Positions 12,010 to 25,106 of a stretch of DNA of 64,000 nt are shown in pieces (position 1 is the first letter of the stretch; every line of letters begins with the position of its first letter). This DNA comes from Unio delphinus (taxonomy: Eukaryota; Mollusca; Bivalvia; Unionida; Unionidae). The position numbers and the translations under genes were made by a program. The notes under the pieces were generated by a model. The model searched no databases. It saw only the letters and a list, made by a program, of their open reading frames with translations, and was not told the origin of the DNA. The stretch spans positions 4,621,501 to 4,685,500 of the forward strand of contig JAQISU010000025.1 of NCBI GenBank assembly GCA_029339505.1, read 5' to 3'.

Positions 12010-13900
12010 TTACACCCCAGATTAAACCTGGGATCTCCAAGAGCAACAGTGGGTCCTAGAGGTGAGGCGTGCAGGTCCACGGTGTGTTGACACGGTTTAT
12101 GTCTTGTTGAATAAGTAGGACTTTAACCACAGTAAGGCTGTATCGTGACTGACAAACACATACTGCAGAAGGTGAAGTAATATATCATGGTCAGTTGTGT
12201 CACAAGCTGCAGACAAGTCAAGGAGGGTGAAGATTACTATTCCCGCTATCCAAAGCGTAATGAATGTAAATATGCAGACTGTACATCGCTAAAGAGACCG
12301 TTTGAATTCAGATGAAATACATGTTGGATTAAAACAACTTTTTCTAAGATTTGTAAATGAAGGGGAGTATAGAAACTGGGCGTTAGGTTTTTCAAATCAT
12401 TATGGTCCCGTGTTGGTTTCTTCAGCCAACGATTTACAATGGCAGTTTTGAAAAATGATGGGAATCCCCGGATGAGAGAGAGAGAGTTATTAATAACATC
12501 AGTTAGTGAAAGCAATAATGGGCCTGATCACTTAAGCAGAAGTGATTCTGGAATTGGATCAAGTTCACATGATATTTGTGCAGTCCTCATCACGATTGTC
12601 CGTACTAAATCCTTAGACACAGGTTCAATTGCTCGAAATGGTTGTCGCTGAAATTCTGTATCGTAACTATATGGTAACGACGAGGGAATTGAAATTGTGT
12701 TGTCCAGGGTATATTTAAGATCTACTTGAGAGAAAGTAGTTGGATGTGGCGTACATTTGTTCCTTGACACTACATTGTTAGTTATCTCGAAGAGCTCTTT
12801 GCAGCTAGAACTCTATGATCATAGTACTGTAGTGGGATAATTTGTCTAAAGGGACTGTGTTTGTGACGTTCTTCTTCATATATTTGTTCATGAATAGTTA
12901 ATCTGGTGTAAAGACAAAGCCCTTCTGTTTTACGGCTATCTCTTTTAACAGTGTAAAGCTAGTCCCTAACAATGCTATGTCACTGACACTTTGAAACTGA
13001 TAATCTGCACTTGGTGGCTGGGGTATGGTGGCAGGGGCATGTTTTTCAAGCAAATAACGCAAGCAGTTATCGAGTTGTTCTTCTGTAGAAGGTGAGCACG
13101 TTGTTAGGTTGGCTTGGATGCCATGCTTTAGTTTGATTCTATGTATCATACGGAGATTGCTTTTATTAGCAAATAAAAGTGGAGGGTTAGGGACTGATAC
13201 GTCCAGATGGCATATAATACAGAGGTGATTTGATGTAAGTTCGTGGGATACAAGGGTTGAACGCAGAAAATTATCATCGGGTCTATAACAAATCCAGTCT
13301 AAAGTGTGACCATGTTTATGCATAGGTTGGTTAACTGACTGTTTAAGGTTGAAAGCAAGAATGGAATCTAGGAATTTTGATGTGATGAATTTATAGGACA
13401 GTCAAAATGAAAGTAGAAGTATCCAAGAATAATCCAGTTGTCGCGTACCGAATTACCACACTCCATGGGATTCAGATAATGCACCTAAAAGAGGGATTCA
13501 GTCAGCCTGTTTTTTTCAGCTAAGTGGAGGGCGTTAGAGTCAGAAAAAATTAACAAACCTTTGTTCCAGTGTTAGTGCTGTTTGGACTAGTTTAAACGAT
13601 GTGTGGCAGAAATTGAATGTTGTGTTGCATTTAAGACATTTTATCATGGAATTCTTTGATGACAGTAATTCCACCTCCGCTAGAGTGGCGGGGGAACGAC
13701 GTGAAGAAGTAACCGGTGGTTGTCAGATCCGCGCAGTTGGGCTCATCGTCTGATGTTTTTTGCCATGTTTCTGTTAGGAAGAACACATCGATATTCTTTC
13801 TTATCGTTGATACAATTGTCCGTGTATGTGTGCTATTCCGGCGGTATCTGATTGCGCGTTAAATAATGCAATACGCAGTGGTATCTCTAGTTGACACAAT
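12010..13900 (-). pseudogene. L2/CR1-like LINE copy b1, degenerate
   Basis: Colinear with copy a1. On the minus strand it shows endonuclease motifs near 13790-13680 (FLTETWQ, RGGGI), then GHTLDWICYRPDD near 13300, a linker with LLEKHAP near 13045, and RT fragments DLVRTIVMRTAQISCELDPIPESLLLK-type near 12600 and LSLTDVINNSLS near 12500. Stops and shifts throughout. It differs from a1 by many substitutions, so the duplication is old. Confidence 0.8.
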
Positions 13901-14439
13901 GATTGGCAATTTAATATAGATTTGCACCTTATCTAATCTAAAGGCCAAACTTTTCAGCTGTTTACAAGGAAAAAGGCGAAAGGAAGATAACTGGAATTCT
14001 TCGTCCTCTTCTACATCGGCCAGTTATGATGCAACGTTTCTTTTTTCGCTTCCGTTTACATGTAAGTAATGCTGAATGACGCCCCATTTCATTTAGTCTT
14101 GCGCACAATGTGCTATAAAGAGCACAGGATTGGTCATTTTAAGCAGTTAACTAGGGTCCATCATAGCAGAAACGGGCTGACTAGCAATCACGCGATAAAC
14201 GTTTTATTCAAGAACAATGGACGTAGTAACATTGAAGCATGACAGCTGAGAAAAGTTCTAATTGTTCTCGTTTTCAAAAACAAAGAGATGAAAAACCACA
14301 CACGAACTAAATAGCCAATGCATGATGAGACACAATTATGTAGACGAAGACAGGCAACAAGCACATAATTATATAAATCATGAAAAGCAGCACACAAAAA
14401 ACGGCAGCGGTGCTTCAAGCCGATTAAACGATAGCAGCC
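13901..14439. repeat. Spacer of the second duplicated block
   Basis: Counterpart of 8881-9430; no gene seen. Confidence 0.55.
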
Positions 14440-15080
14440 ATCTTTCCGGATGAGAGAGAGGAATTAATAACATCAGTTAGTGAAGGCAGTATTGGATCAA
14501 AGTTCTCAAGCAACAGTGATGATGACATAGGGTCAAGTTCACATGCCTTTGGTGTACTCTTCATCACGATTGTACGTGCTAATTCCTTAGAGACAGGTTC
14601 AAATGCTGCTAGCCTTTGCAGCTGAAACTTTACTTGATCTTAGCACTGTAGTGGGATGATTATACTCCATGTACTGTGTTTGTGACGTTCTTCGTAGCAG
14701 TATCATAGATTTGTTTGTGCATAGTTAGTCTGGGCGAGAACTAAAGCCTCTCATCTATGCAGCGGTATCTTTTATCGGAGTTAAGCTGGTTACTAACATT
14801 CTTATACCATGGAGAACACTTTTGAATTGATACTCTGTTCTTGATTTCTGGGTCATGTTGTTAAAGCAATGAACGCTGTCAGGTGTCGACTTGTTCTGCT
14901 GTAGGAGGTAAGCAAGTTGTTCGGTTTGATTGGATGTCATGCATTTGTTTGGTTCTATTTATCATACGGGGGATTCTCTTAGTAGCAAATAAAGATAGGG
15001 GTTGGGGACGGATACCTGAAGACGGCGTATAATGTAGTAGTGATTATATGCACGTTCGTGGGATATCAGGGACAATAATA
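14440..15080 (-). pseudogene. L2/CR1-like LINE copy b2, partial
   Basis: Counterpart of copy a2, shorter because the middle (about 9600-9810 in a2) is deleted near 14610. The remaining minus-strand fragment reads MTSNQTEQLAYLL and a degenerate endonuclease-RT linker. Confidence 0.6.
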
Positions 15081-15989
15081 ATGAAAGAACCGAAATCCTA
15101 ACTGAGACGAATTAAAAAGAAAACAGAGAGCTTAATGGTATCGACATAACAATGTCGATTTCACTCGAAGCAACGGTGAAACAAATTCAGGAGAAACAAA
15201 AACAATCGAAGTAGTAAGATCATGAATGGACACAATCCCAGGATACGATATCAAAAATGGCATTGGTATATTAGAAGTGGGAAAGGCAAAACTACACACA
15301 ATGAAAAACCTTTCATTCGCGCATTCTTATGAAAACTTGGTAGAAAGGCTATATTTTCCACAGAACATGTCAAAAATGGAGAAAACGGGACACACCCACG
15401 AGATGCAGAGACAACAATAAAAAACAAAAACAACAATTGTAACAGGGATCCGAGATTACGAATTTCAACAAACAGACAAAACAAGAACAAACAAGTTAAA
15501 TAAAAAGCGAAAGAAGAACATGATCATAAGCAGGAAACTATCCAAAGTAAAAAAAAATAAGCAACAAGGAGAACAATCTCCAGAAATAGGCAGTCAACAA
15601 GGTATCCAGCAATAAAAGGCCAACAACAGCAAAAACCACAAGCACACTAAGAATAACAGACGCAACCACTAATAGATAAACAAAAAAAACAACATTACAA
15701 TAACCGAAGGAACAAGAAGAAACACTGGGGAAACAACATAAACAGCAACGAAAGGCCAAAAATCAACAACAAAAACAATAATATCAACAACGAAAGAAGC
15801 AGTCAGAAGTGTCGTAAAAACAATAAGGCTACAGAAAAAAAATTTAAAAACGTAACAGGAATACTTGAACAGATGGAAATAAAAAAAGAATGAAGAAAAA
15901 ATATAAAGTAAGTGAAACCACAATAAGTCAGAAACCAGAAGAAAAAAGGCCATTTAGAACATCCCTGTGTTCATAATTAAGCTTAAAAC
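15081..15989. repeat. A-rich spacer with a unique insert
   Basis: 15590-15985 matches 10540-10930. About 15081-15590 has no counterpart in the first block and no recognisable gene. Confidence 0.5.
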
Positions 15990-16195
15990 GGGGGCATCAT
16001 GCTGCAGATATGTAGCATGATATCTCAGCCAGTCACATTATCCTGAGACCAGGCCGAACAGTCCTAACGCCAATCTCTTAATACTGAGCGCCAAGCGAGT
16101 CTGCAGTTAATACTATTTTGGTATGACTAAACAGGGGTTTGAACCCACAACATTTTGCATCCAAGGCGGACGCTCAACCAATAGGTCACCGTAGT
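15990..16195 (-). mobile_element. SINE S2, copy 3
   Basis: Minus-strand S2 with the body complement (CAGTCACATTATCCTGAGAC) and a tRNA-like head ending at ATAGGTCACCG. It is orthologous in position to copy 2 in the first block. Confidence 0.75.
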
Positions 16196-16196
16196 G

Positions 16197-16839
16197 GTCT
16201 CAATATATAGGCATGTCTATTATGGTTGATATTAACACAGGCGATAATCAAACCAAGTTTCATTTGGCGAAAATGGCTTAAGATAAATTCATGGAGGATA
16301 TTATGAAACCTTTCTAGTTTCCTCATCTTATTCACATCGATATGCAACAAAGTGTTTGCATTTTCCATAAACGCACTTTTTAGTTTAAATAAATTGAAAA
16401 TGTTTCCAAAAGTATTGTTTTGTTAACTCAGTTCGCCATCGCCTCTCCATCTAAATTGCTTGAGTAATGTTTTCAGCTTTGCATGGTATACGTCAAGTAT
16501 TATGGATGCTCAATCGCTCAATAAATTGTTATTTTTTTAGCTCTGGCCCATTTCACAAGAGATCGCGTAGACATTTGTTCAATTAAGGGTAAATCTGAGC
16601 ATTTCTTTTATTTAGTTGGTATTTGGGAAATATATTAAAAAAATCTAATCTTATACCGCTCCGAAAGACTTGAGAAAGGCTGCTGTTTGTTTATTGTCGT
16701 ATACGGAAAACATGCTTAGACAAATATGTTTGAATTGAGGTACATTGAGGTACATATTCATGCATATCATTACACGTACATTTGTTGTATTACCGTTTTT
16801 ATCTATACTACGTCACTCCAGATTGGGTATTTTGTCCAC

Positions 16840-16886
<47 letters not shown>

Positions 16887-17620
16887 TTGTGTGTGTGTGG
16901 TTATTTCAGTATCTTTGGAGTGCTAAAATATCTGTCTCAGAAATCCCTTATCATATTTTGTTTCATATCTGGAACATCATATCATAATTACATTTTCTAT
17001 CTATCAGTGCTTATCACGTCCCTTGATTCCGTCCCTGGATGGGACGTCATGGGGGCATGGCGTCAAACATAATTTTGACAATATGATTTAGTTGAGGACC
17101 TGTGGTTTAAGGATGTTCTTTCCTTACATTTTAAACCCTCATAATCGATTCACCACTTCTTAAGAATATATAATCATCACACGCTTGACTATCTTCATAT
17201 TACAAAATATAACCTTAGGTGGGACCACACGGTCAATACCACACTGGGGTATACTTGTGTTTCCTGACAGTAGTAATTTTATTGCTTTATCACTTATATC
17301 TCTTTAAAATCATCCTAGATTCAATGCATGTAATATCCCCGGTTAAAACCATTGGGTCAAACAAGACATGTTTTATCTCATTTATTTGCCTGAACGTGTT
17401 ACCTGCTTTCCAATGTAGCAATGCCAGGCACATTCTTTTAGTATCGTTCCAAATTATTCTCTTATCCACAACTTTTCAAACAAGCCACAACATATTTGGA
17501 ATTAACTACATGACATTCAGAACTCATGCATATCATTCGCACCAATTTGTGTCCCGTGAAGACCCCATGAGGTCAAGAAATACATGTAAAACTATTTCAT
17601 GGCTAAAGTTTTAATTTTGT
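16197..17620 (+). repeat. Interspersed repeat R1, copy 3
   Basis: The first part matches copies 1 and 2 (ACAGGCGATAATC, TATGGATGCTCAAT). 17215-17620 matches 30005-30540 (CATTGGGTCAAACAAGACAT, CTTTCCAATGTA). The open frame at 17219-17614 falls inside this repeat and is not supported as a gene. A (TG)n microsatellite lies at about 16842-16904. Confidence 0.65.
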
Positions 17621-18494
17621 TAGTTTTATTCCACTCTTATGTTGGACACCCACAGCTACAACGATCATATTATTTATCATAACGAATGATATTAAAACTT
17701 CCAGAGTTTAGAAAACAACAGCAATGGAAGGATACTCAGGTAGATTTTTTTTTACAGAATATGGATTATTATTATTGCAAGCCATGGAAACACAATACCA
17801 GGTATGGTTACATGGTTACATCATAACGTAGCACTCACCGAATCAGGATTTGAAGAGTTTTCTACTAAAACTATCATAAGACAAAAGAGTGAAAATTAAT
17901 AAATGCATGAAATGATCTGATAAATATACTGGATCAATACATACTTGAATATCCAAGTGATGATCCTAAACAACAATTGTTGAGACAATACAGCATCTGA
18001 ATCAGGTGAAATCTGATGCAGAATTATTTCCAACATCTGTGATAGAAGCAGACATTTATCCGATGCGTATACTCGAAAAAACGTATGATACAAAATGTGA
18101 TTTCTTGATTATTGTTAGATTAACGAAGTGCAGGTAGAAAATTTAAAATTGCCAAGACTTGATATTGAGATGCATAAAGCTGCCAATGCCATCATCAATG
18201 ATTATTTGCTTAAGATCATCGAGACATGGAGAAAAAAGGATGATCCATATTCGATTCCTAGACGTACAAATGATCCTCGTAATGATTGTCGCCATTTATC
18301 ACCATGTGTGGTTATTATTACATTGACAATGTCAATAAATCTAATGTATGCACCGATGGTATTTATCGAGCAGATCTTGATTAAATCTCACAAGTGCAAA
18401 ATTGATTTATTCTTAATACCATTTCGCCTGGAGTTCCTCCTGGTATTTTGATTACATCAGTTCCTGTTAATTTTTTTAATGTACGATGTCATAA
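17621..18494. other. No gene recognised
   Basis: AT-rich. A 107-codon open frame at 18128-18451 has no recognised motif and no splice context. Confidence 0.4.
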
Positions 18495-18830
18495 TCCGTT
18501 GTTGTGTTAATGCCTGTGCCACAAGAGTCTTTCGTGCGTCTAGTGCAGTGTTGTAGTTGTAGTTAGTGCTTGCACCTTCCACGTCAAGCTGCTGCCTCTG
18601 CTAAACACGAATATCCTGTGGCGAAAGAAGAAGCCGAGTGAGTAAGGATCTCCCCCTCCGCCAGTATCTAGCCTAAACACCACCGAGATTAGTGCAGTGC
18701 TTCCTCGTCACAACACACGTTAACTAGGCTACGACAGGCTCGACTTGGGATCTTGTAGCAATAGTGGGCCCCAAAGGTGTGGAATGAAGACCCACCTGAG
18801 TGTGGACACAACCTGGCCTCTCACCAACCA
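18495..18830. repeat. Repeat segment R2, copy 2
   Basis: Shares blocks with 6720-7080, such as GTTGTAGTTAGTG, GCCAGTATCTAGCCT and GTGTGGACAC. No coding content recognised. Confidence 0.5.
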
Positions 18831-19039
18831 CTGCTGATCTGTGTGTTAAATTGAGAGACCGGCTTATCTTATAAGTAAAGTCTGATCCAGCTGACTTAGT
18901 TGATGAGATCATAGTCGACCCAACGTTCAGGATGGTGGTCCTGCAAAGTGCTGTGGAGAGCCGAGGGCATTGATGAGGGACATTATAAGTCATGACCATC
19001 CACTGCAGACAACGGAGTCTTCAGCCATAGTGATTATTC

Positions 19040-19560
19040 TTTCCATGGAAACCAGCTTTCCCGGTTCTTCCGCAGATTGTGTTGTGCAGAGCCTAGCTCA
19101 GATGGTCTAGCCTCGTTATTTGGATTGTGAAGACCGGAATACAGAAAAAGCGCTTAAATGGTGAATTCAAGCTGGAAAAACGGAAACGTGGGCGTCACAG
19201 GAAACGGTACAAAGACAACTTTAAGTGTAACCTGAAATGTTTCGGAATCCAACCCAGTAGCGAGTTGGAAACCTAGGCCAAGGAACAATCTCCTGGACGC
19301 ACGCTCATCATAAAGGCTGTTGAAGTAGTTGAGAATGACCAACATCAACTATCCACATCCATGAGAGACAAAAGGCACACTACAGCATTCCGGAAAATCG
19401 TGTTTACAGATTTCCCATGCCAAATCTGTAGCATCCAGTGTCCATCCAGCTGTAGTCTCAGGAGCCATATGCATAGTCACGGGCGGCACTATTAGCATCA
19501 TCATCGGACATAATGGACAGCTAAAGAAGAATTTGTGATCAATACAATTTCGACCGACTA
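19040..19560 (+). pseudogene. Non-LTR retrotransposon 3' end, C-terminal fragment
   Basis: Plus-strand frames read a degenerate LRWSSLVIWIVKTG and LNGEFKLEKRKRGRHRKRYKD, then FPCQICSIQCPSSCSLRSH with H residues, the Cys-His finger found at the C terminus of many animal endonuclease-RT elements. It ends in CATCATCGGACATAATGGAC, a typical tail. The sequence breaks at a TAG near 19272 and the element is heavily truncated. It is unlike the 7-15 kb LINEs. Confidence 0.65.
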
Positions 19561-20528
<968 letters not shown>

Positions 20529-20889
20529 TCCACATTATTAATTTGATATTACTAAGAAAAAATATGCGTACGATTGGTTTCGCTTTTAACATTTTACTTC
20601 CTTTTTATCTGTCGAGATGATCTTTAGCATCATTTATTGTGGCCTCGTTTTAATCACAGTAACGTTTCAAAGCTCTGTACTTTTACCACCGTCAACGCAA
20701 ATCTCAGAATTACCTATATTGCCAATACCAGATTTTAAGCAAGGTTTCGGTCCCAAACTTCCATTCCGCAAGTGTGCTGAATGATAGCTCGTTTTCTCGT
20801 AATGGCATCGTTTTCCACGAGGCGTTATTGATCCAATCATCAGCGGTTGGCAACTGTGTTTTGCTTGTGCCATTTTGTTTTAATTCGCA

Positions 20890-21207
20890 AACTCGTGCCA
20901 TTATCGGCGGTCCATATTGGATCTGGTAAACCACAGTTGCTACTCAACCTGGTAATGAGTTCGCTCAAATGGAATAAACTGTACTTAATGACACCATCGG
21001 CAGATGTCCAACGTTGTTATGATGTTCTTAAGGAATATAATGAAAATGCAAAGGTTTTAGATTTATTATTGGATAACGAAGATGTTACTGACATCGATGA
21101 GACACATACAGTTAAATATCTTGATGGAGTTTGCAGTAGTCCTGTGGTCTATGATGATAGTGTGCTTGACAAACAAACATATCCAGCCAGTCTATTCTCA
21201 CGAGATT
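20890..21207 (+). pseudogene. A32-like (viral/Polinton-type) ATPase fragment
   Basis: The fragment reads as the N-terminal half of a packaging-type P-loop ATPase. An IIGGP strand-loop near 20900 sits in one frame and GSGKPQLLLNLV follows in another, so a small indel breaks the P-loop, and its Ser/Thr is Pro. Next come KWNKLYLMTPSADVQ and, about 80 residues on, VVYDDSVLDKQ with LFSR, resembling the Walker B region of A32-like ATPases. The usual C-terminal half is missing because SINE S1 copy 2 begins at 21208. No capsid, protease or integrase was seen nearby. A Maverick/Polinton or other endogenous large-DNA-virus source is inferred from motif layout only. Confidence 0.5.
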
Positions 21208-21463
21208 GTTTTTGTTGTTGTAGTTGTTTTAGGGTTTAACGCCATTTACCAGCACACGATATGCTATACATGGCAGCCAATATAAATGGTATAGGATGAA
21301 CCAGGGAACACCCCGGAAAGAACCACCGAACCACGAGAAACTACTGGCAAGCTTTTCGCATACCCACATTGGCCGAATCTGAGACTCGAACCCACGCGGA
21401 CAGAGGTGAGATGGCAGTGATCCGTAACGGAGAACGCTTTAGACCACTCGGCCACTCGGGGCC
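21208..21463 (-). mobile_element. SINE S1, copy 2
   Basis: Full-length minus-strand copy. The 3' end (GGGTTTAACGCCATT) lies at the left, the B-box complement AGACTCGAACCC near 21380, and the tRNA-like head with GGCCACTCGGGGCCCC at the right. It interrupts the ATPase fragment. Confidence 0.85.
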
Positions 21464-21975
21464 CCTTATATAACGAGGTAGGAATAAAAACAGAAATATT
21501 TATGTTACACAGTGTTATGCTTACCAAATATAACTGTATTTGGTTGGTTATCTTTAACATCGTTGATACACATATTCTGCATTATATTTTCAGACTTGGT
21601 TCCCTGGCGATAGGAACATAAGTCAGAAGAAAACCTTTTTTGCACATGCTACGAGAAAACCCCACATTGTTTCATTCCAATAAATGTACACGTTTCAAGA
21701 ACCCGATATTGCACTGGTCATGATAAAAACTGTGGTTTGAGCTGCTTGTCGCCACCGCTACAACTTTTTCGTTACCCCAGGACCTCCGGAAGGTTTTGTT
21801 TCTAAAATATTTAAAACGGCGATTCACTCCCAATTATTTATGACATTTTTGCCCAAGCACTTTCTGATGTTTATCAAAAATACATTTTTATGAACCCTTT
21901 AAAAAAAAGTAATCTCCAACTAAACGGTTCATGGATTCTTAGTTATATCTGAAAGTAAAGCGAAGGAACATCCGT

Positions 21976-22156
<181 letters not shown>

Positions 22157-22339
22157 CGAATGTAATAATACATAGGTCGTTGTCGGGGAGGGGGGGGGGC
22201 ATGTATTATATTGTTTTTTTTGCAACGATATGTGGATTTTTTTCTACGCCTAAGGATAAATCGATTTATCTTATACTGATAAACATATGCATAAATCGTA
22301 GGTATAACCTCGTGTTCCACAATAACACAGCGCCTTTGA

Positions 22340-22676
22340 TCTGACGTTTGTGCACCGTTTGCATCAAAACATACCTGAGCTGAAGAAACGTATTTATACC
22401 CTAACAGTTTGGCCTAATGTGAATTGGTATATTTAATATACAGGAACGCCTATTGTAATGAAATACTATAACATAAACACATGTGGTAGTCTGACCGAGT
22501 TATGTTTGGGATCAATGGCTTAAGGGCAAAATATAGCTAGGGTGTCAATCACATTTACGGTATAAAATAACGGGTAGCTAATTAGTATGGTACTGTTTGG
22601 GTTATATAACCTGAAATCAAGCATGCGCAACACGTCTCCATTCAGTTCCAGATATAGAATCAGTCCTGTTTTCATG
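22340..22676 (+). repeat. R1 copy 4, left part
   Basis: Matches R1 copy 1 from GTTTGCATCAAAACATACC to the CAGTTCCAGATATAGAATCA segment, then stops at GTTTTCATG, where the MULE element is inserted. The right part resumes at 29025. Confidence 0.75.
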
Positions 22677-22782
22677 GGTTACGGGTCAAAACGGACCGGT
22701 ACCAAAAAGGCCCACGACCAAAACGGGCCAGTGCTTAAAAGGCCCGGTCCAAAAAGGTCCGACCCAATAAGGCCCATTTAGG
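22677..22782 (+). repeat. Left terminal inverted repeat and subterminal array
   Basis: It begins GGTTACGGGTCAAAACGGAC and continues to GGTACCAAAAAGGCCC at 22713. It is followed by diverged units of the form GGTCCAAAAAGG/GGCCCGG to 22782. The outer 37 bp match the right end with two mismatches (fourth base T/A, and C/T near base 21). Confidence 0.85.
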
Positions 22783-23392
22783 TATTAATTAATTACTACA
22801 GTACTAGTCTAATAAAAGTAACTAATGCGTAAATACCAAATCCTTGTCTGACTGGTGAATGTCTATAAATAATGCGCAGTAGAGAAACATGGTGCAGTAT
22901 GTCACATTCGTCCGTCAAGTGATCATGACAATAATTGCAACGCTATTACATGTTCTATGTAAAATGAAAAAAGAAGGCAAATAATATTTTTGTTATAAAA
23001 CATTGTATTAAATCAAATCAATAATATCTTTGTTATAACATATCAAGACTGAATACGAGTTCTTGTCGCCCACGTGTGGGTTCACTTGCCAACTTTGTCA
23101 TGATAATGCCTTAATTAAGTAATGACGATTTCATTTATGATGGAATAATATTTTCATTTGCGAAGACTATTGACTTTTCCTGTTTCACATGCATTCAATA
23201 TCATTAATACATGTATATGCGTTTTGTATTTGTGTTGATTATTATATATGCTTTCATTATATATGTGTTATATTCTGTGTTTTGTAAGCACCGTCTTTGC
23301 GTTTTGGATGCAATGTAACTCAAGTCACGATTGGAAAATAATAAATAGTTTTTTATCTTAATTTTAAAAAATTAATATACATTTGTGAGATG

Positions 23393-23505
23393 GGTTATAA
23401 GTAGACCAGCTAACATGGTCTCTAAGCCTTTTTTATATTTTGAATTGACGGCCGTCAATATAAAAAAAAGCTTAGAGACTAATTTAGCTGGTCTAGGTTA
23501 TAAGG
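23393..23505. mobile_element. Palindromic MITE-like repeat
   Basis: Arms beginning TAGACCAGCTAA and ending TTAGCTGGTCTA fold back around the centre TTGACGGCCGTCAA. GGTTATAA occurs on both sides (23393-23400 and 23496-23503), an 8-bp duplication that fits a hAT-type non-autonomous element. The element is nested in the MULE transposon. Confidence 0.65.
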
Positions 23506-23509
23506 AGAA

Positions 23510-24276
23510 GAAGAAGAAAAGATAAGTGTAATTAGCATAAGCAAAAGAAAGACAAACGCTAACGCCATTTCAGATTTATAAATTTGTTAATAAGACCAAT
23601 CATTATTGCTAATACATGAATATTAAAATCTAATTTCAAATACTACAAACATATTACTCATAATGTCTGTCAAATTAATTTAACAGAAACATATATTCAA
23701 TAATTATACAATAACATCAACAAATATTCATCAAACTATACAATCATGCATATATAGATATTCATTTTTCAGCCATATAACTTAACAAAATTGTACAACT
23801 GTGGCAGCCGACGTTAATATTTTATTATGATATAGGATGCAATCCTGTGATAACAGGAATATAGTAATGTTGTTAACGGTTATTAAGCTTTTCTAAAGAT
23901 AAATTTATATTTCCTTTCCATGTTTTTTGGCCAGGATGAACTCACTTTTTCAACGTTCACATAGTTTTCATTACAAAACATGCATTTTATAAATCTAAAA
24001 TGTTTCTCTTTAAAGCCCTCCAAAAACATCAAAGTCTGAAACGATGATCATGAAAGAAAAAAAACACAGATGTATCACACGAACACGAACATTCTTAAAA
24101 ATTGGCATGTAAAGTCGTTTCAATGCACAGAATACAAATTCTAACTTTATTTTGCTGCATTATGCTACTACGTGGGAACAACATCAGGAATATAAATTAT
24201 GTCTGGTTTCCTTGCAAACCTTTAATTCTAAACTATTTTATAGCAATATATCAACGAAAGTAACATTTACTTTTAC

Positions 24277-24351
<75 letters not shown>

Positions 24352-25100
24352 TGGGGTCATTGCAACTGTATATCAAAAATAAAATATCCAAATAATAGTT
24401 CAACTTATGTTATATCAACTCATCTCTGCATGAACTTTATAGGAAAGTATTTATTTTTAAAAAATGGCATTCTTTAGAATCATTATGTCGTTAATGACGA
24501 CATCGGAAGTCCAATAGTCACGTGATTACACATAACTCAAGAAGTTGTTCTCAGAATATTTAAATTTGTAGAATTTTATATTCTTTCATTTTATTGCAGC
24601 CAGTATACAATTTTACTTTTTTTTAAAAGTTCTCTAGAACTTTGGAAAGTGTGGGTTGTTAGATTTGTGTACTCGCGCCACTAGCAATGCAAATCGCAAG
24701 TACCATGCAACATTTCATCAACGACTTACTTTAATCGTGTCTTTCCGCAGAACAAATACATGACAATTCCTGATAAAATAAGTAAGTGTCATACTCATTT
24801 TATGCTAGTATCATTCGATCTGACAAGTTTAAGAGGTTGTTGTTTTTTTTTTATGCCATCCGGTTATTGGCAACGATTTGCCACTACCATGTTAGAACCC
24901 GATAAATTTATCTCACGATCAGTTTAGTTTAGTGTTGGAACCCTGTATTGTTGCTTGATACAGTGTTTATATTTACACTCTGAGAACATACAGCTCCCCG
25001 ACAGAGCTCAAAATTTTAGAGGTTTTGATCTCGTGCTGTATGTATTGGTCCCAAAGTGTATTTAAAGATTTTTCAAATCTGTAGCATTGTCTCTCGTTCT
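23510..25100. other. MULE interior, no gene recognised
   Basis: AT-rich. A (TA)n tract lies at about 24277-24346. No transposase motif was seen here on either strand. Confidence 0.45.
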
Positions 25101-25106
25101 AGGTCG

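Larger units (their letters stand above)
6990..17060. repeat. Diverged tandem duplication, two ~5-kb blocks
   Basis: Block A (about 6990-12005) and block B (about 12010-17060) carry the same order: LINE a1/b1, spacer, LINE a2/b2, A-rich spacer, SINE S2, R1. The offset stays near 5.0 kb (7000 to 12010, 9240 to 14230, 10930 to 15990). The shared SINE insertion shows that the SINE predates the duplication. Outer limits are approximate. Confidence 0.65.

Noticed and set aside
17219..17614. 131-codon open frame with hydrophobic segments
   Set aside because: It lies within repeat R1, and the homologous stretch at 30005-30540 does not keep the frame.
18128..18451. 107-codon plus-strand open frame
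   Set aside because: No recognised family, becomes hydrophobic and low-quality toward its end, and is embedded in repeat-rich DNA.
20710..20934. Minus-strand open frame of 74 codons
   Set aside because: No motif recognised; it overlaps the plus-strand ATPase fragment that carries recognisable motifs.
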